Shown here one piece after another: positions 22,753 through 32,187 of a stretch of 64,000 bases of DNA (positions within the stretch are counted from its first letter, which is position 1; every line of letters starts with the position of its first letter). Source of the stretch: Zizania palustris. Taxonomy: Eukaryota; Streptophyta; Magnoliopsida; Poales; Poaceae. The DNA is taken from assembly GCA_019279435.1 (NCBI GenBank), contig JAAALK010000082.1, positions 21,853,116 through 21,917,115 on the forward strand, in the 5' to 3' direction. The position numbers and the translations under genes were made by a program. Under the pieces are notes generated by a model. The model saw nothing but the letters and a program-made list of their open reading frames with translations, was not told where the DNA came from and searched no databases.

Positions 22753-25700
22753 GCAGATCGAGGCTTGGAGGGCACGTGGATCATGGACTCCGGTTGTTCG
22801 CGCCACATGACCGGAGATGCAGCACGGTTCTCCAGCCTCACCACAACCAAGCAAAGGGAACATATCACCTTAGGCAACAATCGAAGGAGTAGAGTGAAAG
22901 GTAACGGTGTGGTAAGAATTAATTCGAATTTCACTGTCAAAGATGTTGCTTTGGTTGAAAACCTGGGATACAATTTGCTGTCTGTATCTCAGTTGCTTGA
23001 TGAGGGCTTTGAAGTGCGATTCCATCGCGATACTTCGCAAGTGCTCAATTCTGATGGCGTTGTGGTGTGTAAGATCTTTAGAGTTGGGAGAGTTTTTGGA
23101 GCTGATTTTTAAGAGTCATCTGGTTCTTCTCATTGTCTTGTTGCACATTCTACTTCTGAGCTGTGGAAGTGGCATAGGAGATTAGGGCATATGAGTTTTG
23201 AGTTGCTCGCTCGTCTGAGTGCCCTAGGTCTGATTCGAGGATTGCCCAAGCTCATGTTTGAGAAGAATTTAGTTTGCGCTCCGTGTCGACTAGGAAAAAT
23301 GATTGCCGCTTCGCATTCGCCAGTCACCACAGTGATGACTGAACAACCCGGAGAACTTCTCCACATGGACACTATCGGTCCTTCTCGGGTTAGTTCTTTA
23401 GGCGGCAAATGGTATGTATTAGTTATTGTCGACGATTTCTCTCGCTACTCTTGGGTCTTCTTTCTTGCCAGCAAGGATGAAGTGTTTTCACACTTTCGGA
23501 GCTTGGCTTTGAGACTTTTCACTGAACTCCCAGGTGCATTGAAATTCATTCGAAGTGATAATGGCACTGAGTTCAAAAACAATCTCTTTGTTGACTTTTG
23601 CATGGAGCATGGCATAGAACATCAATTCTCTGCTCTGCGGGTACCTCAACAAAACGGTGTTGTTGAGAGGAAGAACCGCACTTTGGTTGAGATGGCTAGG
23701 ACGATGCTTGATGAGCATAGGTCTCCTAGAAAATTCTGGGCTGAGGCCATGAACACTGCTTGTTACATCTCAAACCGAATATTCTTGCGCTCAATTTTAA
23801 ACTTGACATCTTATGAGCTACGTTTTGGGAGACAGCCCAAGGTTACTCATCTTCGAGTTTTTGGCTGTCGTTGCTTTATCCTAAAACGTGGTAATTTGGA
23901 TAAATTTGAGTCGCAATCTTCTGATGGGATCTTTTTGGGTTACACTACTCATGGTCATTCTTATCGTGTTTATAACATGGAGACTAACACTGTCATCGAG
24001 TCATGTGATGTGACTTTTGATGAATCAACCCCCTCTGTTAGTTCTGCATTTGAACAGGCAAATGAACACGACATGGAACAGACCATCTTCGAAGAAGAAG
24101 ATCCCGGAGATTTCGAGAATGAACCCCTACTACCCTCGACATCAACCCCCGAAGCTGACCCCGCTTCAACCACTTCGGCACGAGGTCCCGAAGCAACTAC
24201 CTTGACATCGGTCAGCTTGGACCACTCCAACGCACAAGTTGAGGGGGAGACTGCATCCCGCCGCGAGGCTCCACACCATGTTCAAAGGATGCATCCTCCC
24301 GAGCAGATCATTGGTGAGCTTACGCAAAGGGCAACATGTTCTCATGCTCATTTCACTAATTCTGCTTTTGTTGCTTCTTTCGAGCCTTTAGATGTTAGTC
24401 ATGCACTTTCTGATTCTAGTTGGATTAATGCCATGCATGAGGAACTTGAAAATTTTGAGAGAAACCAAGTCTGTACTTTAGTTGATCCTCCACCAAATGT
24501 TCATTTCATTGGAACAAAATGGATGTTCAAAAATAAACCAGGGGAGGATGGGACTATAGTTAGAAACAAGGCTAGACTTGTGGCTCAGGGTTTTTCTCAA
24601 CTAGAAGGGGTCAATTTTACTGAAACTTTTGCACCTGTTGTTCGCCTTGAGGCCATTAGGATTTTGCTTGCCTTTGCGACATCCCGGGGATTCAAACTCT
24701 ATCAAATGGATGTCAAAAGTGCTTTTCTTAATGGCTTCATAGGTGAAGATGTTTATGTAAAACAACCCCCTGGTTTTGAAAACCCCAAGTACCCACATAA
24801 AGTCCTTAAACTTCATAAGGCTCTTTATGGACTCAAGCAGGCCCCTCGGGCATGGTATGACAGACTTAAGTCTTTTCTGCTTGAGCGGGGGTATTTGATG
24901 GGCTCTGTTGATAAAACTCTGTTTACTCTCAAGCATGGCAAAGATTTCCTTCTAGTGCAGATTTATGTGGATGATATCATCTTTGGTGGCTCTTCTCATG
25001 CTTTGGTTGCCGAGTTTGCAGATGCCATGAGCAGGGAATTTGAAATGTCCATGATGGGTGAACTCACCTTTTTCCTTGGTTTGCAAATCAAGCAAAGCAA
25101 ACAAGGTACTTTCGTCCACCAGACGAAGTACACCAAGGACCTGCTCAAGCGAAGCCCCTCGCCACTCCAATGGCTACATCTGTAGCATTGGATCCTGATG
25201 AAGATGGAGAAGCCGTAGATCAGAAGGAGTTCCGAAGCATGATCGGCTCCCTCCTCTACTTAACTGCTACGAGGCTGGACATACACTTCGCTGTGTGTCT
25301 GTGCGCTCGTTTTCAGGCTTCACCACGAGCTTCGCACCGCCAAGCGGTAAAACGCATCCTAAGGTATCTCAAACATACTCTTGAATTCGGCATATGGTAT
25401 TCAGCGTCTTCCTCTTTGTGTCTTCGAGGTTATTCCGATGCGGATTTTGCTGGGTGTAGAATTGATAGGAAAAGTACCTCTCGTACTTGTCATTTTCTAG
25501 GTACTTCTCTGGTTTGCTGGTCTTCCCGCAAACAGACTAGTGTTGCACAATCGACGGCTGAGGCCGAATATGTTGCTGCAGCTAGCTGTTGCTCTCAGAT
25601 TTTGTGGATGGCTTCCACTTTGCGGGATTTCGGGTTAAATTATAAGAGTGTTCCACTTTTCTGTGATAACACTAGTGCTATCTATATTGCAAACAACCCG

Positions 25701-25898
25701 GTTCAGCACTCCAGAACCAAACACATTGATGTGCGATATCATTTTCTCAAAGATCACAATGAGAAGGGTGATATTGAACTTCAATATGTTGATACCCAAC
25801 ACCAGCTAGCCGATATTTTCACAAAACCCCTCGATGCTTCTCGATTTGCCTACTTGCGTGGGGAACTTGGTATTTGTCACCCTTACGACATTTTGTGA
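22753..25898 (+). pseudogene. Copia-N pol: nearly intact copia polyprotein
   Basis: This is the best-preserved pol in the window. Protease motif IMDSGCSRHMTGD is at 22780-22818. After a TAA at 23110-23112 the same frame runs open to 25149. It contains the integrase HHCC finger and the DDE core: in the ORF starting at 23191, D60, D123 and E159, a D-62-D-35-E spacing. The RT active site YVDD is at about 24964-24975. A ~19 bp deletion near 25149 (compare 17389-17407) shifts the frame; the remaining RT end and RNase H run from 25170 to 25898 (SDADFAG, STAEAEYVAAA, FCDNTSAI). Two lesions therefore inactivate it. The enzyme would copy element RNA to DNA in cytoplasmic particles and insert it in the nucleus. 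Confidence 0.92.
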
Positions 25899-27031
25899 GG
25901 GGGAGCAGGCTTTAATTGTCGTGCATGTGCTCATCATGTGTGGAATTGCATTTACATCTGTTGCACTTATATGCCTCACTTTAATTCATGAAATCATGAC
26001 AGCTCAGCTCTTTTTAATTTATCTGAAACATTAATGTGCATGATGTTTTCTTTCCAAACTCAAATCATGCTCACTGCTCAATCTTGTATCTAGCATTTAT
26101 AGGCAGGACTGCTTTAGCTATCTTTTTATCTGCTTGATAGCAAGACACTTTTCTTTGGATGCTAAAAATTGCAACTTGAAAAATTGTTCTACTTACTCAT
26201 GGATATTCATCAAGTGCTAAAAATTGGTTCACTTAATCAAAATTCAAAAAATCCATAATTTACATGCTTCAAGTTAAAAGATCCAGGTGGGTTTGTTTGT
26301 CGCACTACTCTATTCTAGACTGCTTACCATTGCACATTGGTCTGAACTGGAATAATTTAGTGTCTGCCTAAATCACCGCCTTAAGCTTCCGATGGCTTTC
26401 ACGCCTAGGCTTGGCCTGATTGGAAAGTATAAGGTGGACAAACAAATAACCCCTGGCATTAAAGAAAAGAACAACAAAATTCATTGATCATCAAGTTTTC
26501 TTTCATAGCTCCATTTGAACTGGACTTGTATATCTAGAGTAGAAATTGACTAGCTTTGCGCAGTCCTTGTTTTTACTTGTCTAGTTTCCTTGACTAAGGG
26601 GTGATGCTTTTGTTTCAAAAATGATCAAATCACATGTTGTCATCATGTTTTTTAGAGAATGTTAAATTGAGTTGAGCCCATGATCCTTGGTATTAATGTT
26701 GGCATATTTTTGCTTTATATGTCTTTGCAATTCTGCCCATTTCCAAGTATGCATCTTTTTCATGCTCCTTGATGCTTGCATTGCCAAAGGGGGAGAAATT
26801 TGGGTTCTCTGTTGCAAAAAGATATAACTTTCACAGGGGGAATTTTTATCTTAAAAAAGGGGGAGATTTGACGAAGGGGCTTTTACTCTTTTGAAAAGGG
26901 GGAGGAAAATTCTTTTATCAAGTGACATGCCTTGACTCTTTTCTGAGTTTTTATGGTCACTTGTGTGCTGAAATTGTTCAATTTTTCTTGAAATTGAATT
27001 TGGTTGTCAATGCACTCATCAAGGGGGAGAT
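25899..27031 (+). mobile_element. Copia-N 3' non-coding region with polypurine tracts
   Basis: No gene. It aligns with 18161-19282. Purine tracts AAAGGGGGAGAAA (26786), ACAGGGGGAA (26834), AAAAGGGGGAG (26857), AAAAGGGGGAGG (26895) and CAAGGGGGAGAT (27020) precede the LTR. Confidence 0.8.
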
Positions 27032-29113
27032 TGAGAAACCAAGGGTTGGTTTTCAGTGTTTGTGATGAGTGATTGACAGGCTTTTAACCTCTGGTTCGAA
27101 GAGGCTGGATCTCCGAAGGGGGTTCGAAGGTTGGACCTCCGAAGGTGTTCGGAGGTGGTTTCACCGAAGGGTTCGGTGGTTTGGTTGCTGTAGCTGTTGC
27201 AGCAGAGTGTGCCTGCCGGAGGGGTCCGACAGTACACGATGACTGGGTTTGTACCGAAGGTCTCGGTACTGTGGGCGGTACACCAGAGTGTGTACCGAAG
27301 GTTACTAACCCAGAGAGGTCTCCGGAGTACTGGATACACTTGTCTACTTGTCTGTGGTGCGTAGGGGACTGTGGAGGCGACGGGCGGACGTAGCAGGTGA
27401 ACCTGGGTCAAGCGGGAGGCTTGATGCCAGGGGAGCGGGGAGCTCCGTCACGGTGGCTGCGAAGGGGTCCAGGTCGGTCCTCGGGTCGAGGTGCACCAGG
27501 AGAAGGCAGTAAATGCGGAGCGTGGCTCCGGGTGAAGGTGCTCCGAGACAAAGTCCTCGGAGGCGAGGCACTTCGAAGGATACTCCGGATGGAGTGACTT
27601 CGGAGTTTGGTGGTTCAAGTCGTCTGCGGAGGCAAGGCGTTCGAAGTGTGCTCCGGAGGGAGACATTCGAAGGTACCCGACGAAGGTCTCAGAAGTTGAG
27701 GTGCATCGAAGGCATGGTCTGGGTGAGGCTCGTCGAGGAGTGTGCTCAGGGAGAGACACTGCGACGAAGGGCTCATGGAATGCTTCATGCGGAGGCCTTG
27801 GACGAAGGAGGGACTTCGAAGGGTGGTACTCCGAAGGTGGGGCTTCGGAGTGAGGAAGGCTTCGGAGCGAGGCTAGCTCCGGAGTGAAGGATGACTTGTG
27901 GTACTTCGGCCATGCATGGCTTCGGTACACGGACTGACGGAGTTCGAGCTGGGAGTAGCTGCGAAGCCGTGGTGGTCCACTCCAAAGGTGTTGGTGCGAA
28001 GGCCCAAGGGCTTTGATGGCTTCGGCTCAAAACCGTCACTGTATCGGAGGCTAACTTCGGTGAAGCGAAGGCCGTCAGGCTCAAGGCTTCTCACCGAAGC
28101 TACCGCACCCCTCACGTGCGAAGGGGGGCTTCGGAAAGGTCAAAGACTGCAAAGGCTGACATTGTCTGCTCTGCAAAAAGCTGACGTTGTCCCCTCTGCA
28201 AAGCTGACAGAGAAGCCTCCAAATAAAGTTGAGTACCTTTTGTACCCCTCTGTTCTGTAGAGACAAAACCGATGTAAACCCTAGGGGTAAAGTAGTCATT
28301 TCACTTGGGTGAATAGTGGCTATAAATATGGGGGCTGGGTAGGTAACATTTAACACTTTGAGCATTTACTATTGAGCTCCTGTACTAGCCTCCTCATACT
28401 TTGAATACATCCAGTGAGTTCATTTCTCTGTTCCTTGTTCAAGCGGCGAAGCCCTGCCTCTGTGTGCTTTTTGCTTGAGCTTGTTTTTCATACCTCGCTG
28501 CATACTTCGACCATTTGTGTGTCACCTTGTGTGACTTGTGTCAGTGCATCGAAGCCTGAGTTGGCGAAGTGTGTTGTGTGCGAGGTATGCATTTCTGTGC
28601 GATCGCTCTGTGTAACAGGAGGCTAGACCTCCCTGCTTACTAGCGAAGCCCTGATCGAAGCCCGTTTTGCTTCTCGTGTCGAAGCCCTTAGCGGTGTCCG
28701 TTTAGTGTGCATTTAGACCTTCGCAGAATGAAGCCCAGCACTAGTTGTTATTGCTAAGTTTTAGGTCGAAGTCCTCAGAGGGTAGTCCACTCTTGCGAAG
28801 GGTGAAGTGCGAAGCCTGCTCGAAACACCCTGTGTGCGAAGCCTGCTCGAAGCACCCTGTGTGCGAAGCCTGCACTGACTTAACAAGAGTTGTTTTCGGG
28901 GTTGTGGGTGGAGCGAAGTCTGCTTGGCTTCGGAGTTTTACTCCTTGCAAAGCCTGTGTTCGGAGCTGTCAAGTACCTCCGAACCAGACCTTCGAAGGTT
29001 GGTGTTCGAAGCCTGTTCTGCAGTAGACAGAATTTTAACCGAAGGCTGTTTTTAGCCCAAGTTTTTAAAAGCTCCCATTCACCCCCCCTCTGGTCGCCGT
29101 TTCCGGTCCAACA
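27032..29113 (+). mobile_element. 3' LTR of copia-N
   Basis: 2,082 bp, TGAGAAACC to GGTCCAACA. The TATA box is at 28321-28328. A ~33 bp unit containing GTGCGAAGCCTGCTCGAA is duplicated at about 28806-28870. It resembles the solo LTR at 11073-13115 more than the copia-1 LTRs. Confidence 0.92.
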
Positions 29114-29430
29114 GCCTCCTTTCCAGGTTTCCAGATGATAACCTCTGAGCTAATCTTTCCCTCCACCGCTGCTGCGATCGACTCCCTTTTGCAGGTAGAT
29201 GGCCCCAGTTGATAAGACTAGTCTGAGTACTTCGAAGATGCTAGGAGGAGATCATGAGGACCGATATTTTGGGGATTCCTTGCTGCCGCCGCCACTAGTG
29301 CTGCTACTGCCGCCGTCAGAGCCGCCACAACTGTTGGCGCCGCTGCTGTCGCTGCCGCTGCTGCGGCCGCGGCCTGCTGCCGGGCTAGGGCCGAAGCCGC
29401 CCCAGGGACCTTGAAGCTGGTCTTCGCCAT
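29114..29430 (-). pseudogene. Antisense ORF of gypsy-N (Transposase_28-like), truncated
   Basis: On the strand opposite to gypsy-N, an ATG at 29430 starts MAKTSFKVPGAASALARQQA, an alanine-rich run, then GPHDLLLASSKYSD and, after a TAG at 29218-29220, SYQLGPSTC...PGKEA up to 29114, where the copia-N LTR cuts it off. The same protein, longer, is encoded at 62034-62932 (MEKTSHKALVPASTLAKQQA, GPHGLLPVSAKYTDQSY, LGPSTC, QPGKEA). There the stop position is a glutamine, so CAG to TAG is the likely change. Antisense extra ORFs between pol and the 3' LTR are known in some grass gypsy elements. The likely family is the Pfam 'putative gypsy type transposon' domain (PF04195). Function is unknown. Confidence 0.75.
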
Positions 29431-29524
29431 GAACTCGCTCTGATTGCTAAAGCAGAAATCTAGAGGCTAGGGCTTGGTTGCGCAAAGACGGTGAGAAGGG
29501 AATTTGAGAAGTGTCTGGGTCCTC

Positions 29525-29532
29525 TATTTATA
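29525..29532 (-). promoter_or_regulatory. Candidate TATA box for the antisense ORF
   Basis: On the minus strand TATAAATA (context GGGCTATAAATAGAGG) lies about 95 bp upstream of the antisense ATG at 29430, inside gypsy-N and outside its LTR. Spacing and GC-rich flanks fit a plant core promoter. This is inferred from sequence only. Confidence 0.55.
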
Positions 29533-29858
29533 GCCCAGGCCCACGATTTTTTACCATTTACGTTTGCCGTTTTGCATTCTTGACCGTTACCTCTTGCGAA
29601 GTTAACGCATCGCGTAACTTCTGCTAGAAGGAAAAAGACAACGGCTATTTTTTCCAAGTCTAAAAAGCTTTCTGGCTCTTTAAGTTAATTCCAAGATAGT
29701 TCGAATGTAACTTTCTTAGAAGTTGATTCGAAGTTTTGAATCTCCGCATACTTCGGAGGTTGATTAAATCTGTTAACCCCTACGCATGATTATTTTTCTT
29801 GCGTATACTGCTCTCCTAACGTTACAGGTCTAGCGGAGAAGCGTATTCGATGGGCTAC
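29533..29858 (+). mobile_element. Gypsy-N 3' leader to the 3' LTR
   Basis: No ORF of note. AT-rich sequence between the antisense promoter and the LTR. A short purine-containing stretch (GATGGGCTAC) lies directly before the LTR at 29849-29858, the usual polypurine position. Confidence 0.5.
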
Positions 29859-30355
29859 TATTGGGGGAAAATACTTCATCCTCAGGGCCATTGCTGCAAC
29901 AAGACAAAAGCAGGTGATTTAATCGATGGTTTCCAGCATCTAACTCCGAAAGTATACTGGATCAAGTTCGAAGGATAGAGGCGGACTCTAGTTCGGAGTA
30001 TATCTTCGAACATCAGCTCTTCACAGTGATTCTTTGCCAGCTAGGATGGAAGACTTATTTTCTTTCTCTTTAGATTAGTATTTTACCGTTTTAGCCCTAT
30101 CAAGGGTACCGAATAGTCTCCACTATGTCGGTTGTAACAGAGGGGTAAAAGGGTCCTTTCCTTAATGTTTTGGCCTATAAATACCCCCCGTTTTACCCTA
30201 TAATGAGGATCGAATACTGAGTTATTCAATACACATCTTCGAACTATTTTGAGCTATTATCCACTTCGGAGGCTTGAAATAGTTTACTTCACAAACACTT
30301 CGTTTGTTAGTTTCTAACCTCTAGAAACATGTTAGTGTAATCTTTTACGTCAACA
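29859..30355 (+). mobile_element. 3' LTR of gypsy-N
   Basis: 497 bp. It begins TATTGGGGG (the first TG has become TA) and ends GTCAACA. The TATA box is at 30176-30183. The flanking CCTGG at 30356-30360 is the second copy of the target duplication. Confidence 0.9.
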
Positions 30356-30360
30356 CCTGG

Positions 30361-30516
30361 TTTTGGAGCTGTGAAATACCTCCGAACCAGAACTTCGAAG
30401 GGTGTGTTCGAAGCCTGTTCCGCAGAAGACAGAATTAAAACAGAAGACTATTTTTAGTCTAAAATTTTAAAAGCTCCCATTCACCCCCCCCTCTTGTCGC
30501 CGTTTTCGGTCCAACA
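30361..30516 (+). mobile_element. 3' LTR of copia-1, last part
   Basis: Continues the LTR interrupted at 21127. It matches 10317-10472 (GGAGCTGTGAAATACCTCCG ... GGTCCAACA). Copia-3 RNase H sequence begins at 30517. Confidence 0.9.
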
Positions 30517-31067
30517 GAGGTTTTGTTAACGGATCTGCTATGTTCAAATCTGTGTGCACCTTGCAAATCTTCAAATCACCTCTCCCTATGATCTGGCAGA
30601 TCAGGTGATATCACAGAAGTATATATTTGGACTTCTAGTGTGATCTAGGCTCCTTGGCTTGCGCAATGGCACCACTATTATCACAATAGAGGTCCACTGG
30701 ACTGGACACACTAGGGACAACCCCCAACTTAGAAACAAATTGACTGATCCAAATGGCCTCCTTCGTAGCTTCCGAAGCTATGATATATTCAGCTTCTGTT
30801 GTAGAATCAGTCGCCGTCTCTTTCTTGAAACTCTTCTAACTCACCACACCTCCATTGAGGTAGAACAAAAAACCATATTGTGATTGAGAATCATCTTTAA
30901 CAGTCTGAAAGCTAGCATCGGTGTAACCACTTACAACGAGCTCCTCTTCACCACCGTAAGCTAGGAACATTTCCTCAGTCCTTCTCAAGTACTTGAGGAT
31001 AATTTTTACTACAGCCCAGTGACTTTCACCGGGGTTTGATTGGTACCTACTCTTAACACTTAGAGCA
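30517..31067 (-). pseudogene. Copia-3 pol: RNase H end
   Basis: Minus-strand RNase H of a copia element. ALSVKSRYQSNPGE and KYLRRTEEMFLAYGG (about 30960-31060) are followed by SGYTDASFQTVKDD (about 30890-30940), the STTEAEYI region, and DLKICKVHTDLNIADPLTKP running into the copia-1 LTR at 30517. It has a stop at 30836 and is separated from the RT part by a solo LTR at 31068-32182, with GAGCA duplicated on both sides. It is a different copia lineage from the Sireviruses here. Confidence 0.85.
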
Positions 31068-32182
31068 TGATGTGAGACTTGGATGGCCCGATCTTTCGGT
31101 GAGAGGAGGATAAGAATTCGATTGGAAGGAGACAATGTGGATGACCCGACTACAACCGTACGAGACATTTGTGTTTCGCCTCAGTGATCGATACACCAAC
31201 TCCAAGGGTTGTTGATCTTATCGGTGATCAACCTTGTTCCTGCAAGCAATCGAAGAATGAGCAAGAACAAGATAAAAAAGCAACTAAAATTGCTGGATAT
31301 GAAAGATGCACGATGGATAGTTGGGGTTATGAAACATGAAACCGGTGATCTAACCGATCACGGGTTTACACGGAAAAGTAGCATTGGCTAAACTTTTATC
31401 TAATCAAAACCCGAATTACAACTGAAGTCTCTCGGGGTATTTATAGCCCTAGGGACGTCCCTAAAGTTTGGAAACTTATTACATATGGAAACTACTAATT
31501 ATTTCCAAAATAGAATTACTAAAAAAGGAAACTTAGATTCTTAAGCACTGGCTGGGATTCTTTCGATGGAATAAATATATTACCTTCCATGTAGACATCC
31601 TCAGATTTCCAAAAAGTCCAAGATCATCTAAATCAGAACTTCCATGTAAAAGATATGCATGTATGAATCTGGTGCTCTCCTTGAAGTCTGAGTTTGAGTA
31701 ATATGCATTGTTTTGGTTATTGCAATCTCCTCGGATCGAATCTAGAAGTGTAGCAGCATCCGTTAGAAAAAGATCGTCTCAAGCCTTCCAAAAAGTCCAC
31801 GATGATCCAAATCGGAGCTGTCATGTAAAAGTTGTGCACATTTGAATTTGTTGTTGTCCATGCAGTATGAATGCGAGTCAAAAACGTGTAGAAGTTAATC
31901 TCCACTTTCTCTTGGCACATAAATAACGTCCCAAAATTATATATTATGTTTTCATGACCATGACTTGGTCCCCAATCAACTTCCATGATCTTCCATGCTC
32001 TTTGTGCGCTCTCAATGTGTCGCTTGATCCATGTGAGAATTTCTATAATTGAAAATAAAAGTATCTAATGGTGTAGCATTCATGGTTCAAATAAATAAAA
32101 TGTAAATCTAACGTAGAAAGCATGCACCTTAGTTTGTTTGCTCACAATCATGGTCATATCCGAGCTAGTGATGTCCTCATCA
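31068..32182 (-). mobile_element. Solo LTR, family D, copy 1
   Basis: 1,115 bp. On the minus strand it starts TGATGAGGACATCA and ends CTCACATCA, with exact 5 bp duplications GAGCA (31063-31067 and 32183-32187). Removing it rejoins the copia reading YALSV. A TATAAATA box on the minus strand lies near 31438. A TTCCAAAAAGTCCA block occurs twice (about 31605 and 31785). Shared terminal sequences relate it to 39359-40267. That it is an LTR rather than another class is inferred from the TG...CA ends and the 5 bp duplication. Confidence 0.8.
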
Positions 32183-32187
32183 GAGCA

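Larger units (their letters stand above)
22326..29113 (+). mobile_element. Copia-N: 5'-truncated Sirevirus inside gypsy-N
   Basis: It contains the end of gag, a nearly complete pol, the multi-PPT 3' region and one full 3' LTR (27032-29113), all in the order of copia-1. The 5' LTR, primer site and most of gag are missing. The right edge continues into gypsy-N sequence (GCCTC...), the left edge is the gag-gag junction at 22326. With no left end, a target duplication cannot be tested. Confidence 0.88.
21128..30355 (+). mobile_element. Gypsy-N: gypsy-type LTR element filled with Sirevirus sequence
   Basis: It is bounded by two ~497 bp LTRs (21128-21623 and 29859-30355), TGTTGG...CCAACA ends and an exact 5 bp duplication CCTGG (21123-21127 / 30356-30360). 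Own internal sequence is short: primer-binding region and gag start (21624-22325), and an antisense ORF fragment plus leader (29114-29858). The middle (22326-29113) is a 5'-truncated Sirevirus. The two LTRs differ by eye at about 20 positions and one base indel (around 4%). No gypsy pol is present, so this copy could move only with borrowed enzymes. Confidence 0.9.
8511..30516 (+). mobile_element. Copia-1: Sirevirus-type Ty1/copia element, split by nested insertions
   Basis: A plus-strand copia element with ~2 kb LTRs: 5' LTR 8511-10472, internal region 10473-19282, and 3' LTR 19283-21127 continuing at 30361-30516. It is a Sirevirus by its large coiled-coil gag, its long LTRs and its several AAGGGGGAG-like purine tracts before the 3' LTR. 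It entered copia-3 within the RNase H end (ADPLTKP is readable on the minus strand at 30517-30560). The first ~40 bp of the 5' LTR, with adjacent copia-3 sequence, are missing, so no target-site duplication can be shown. Nested in it are a solo LTR (11073-13115) and gypsy-N (21128-30355). Confidence 0.9.

Noticed and set aside
29198..29414. Plus-strand ORF of 71 codons with Pro/Leu runs
   Set aside because: It is the complement of the alanine-rich antisense ORF at 29114-29430, whose homologue at 62034 shows which strand codes.
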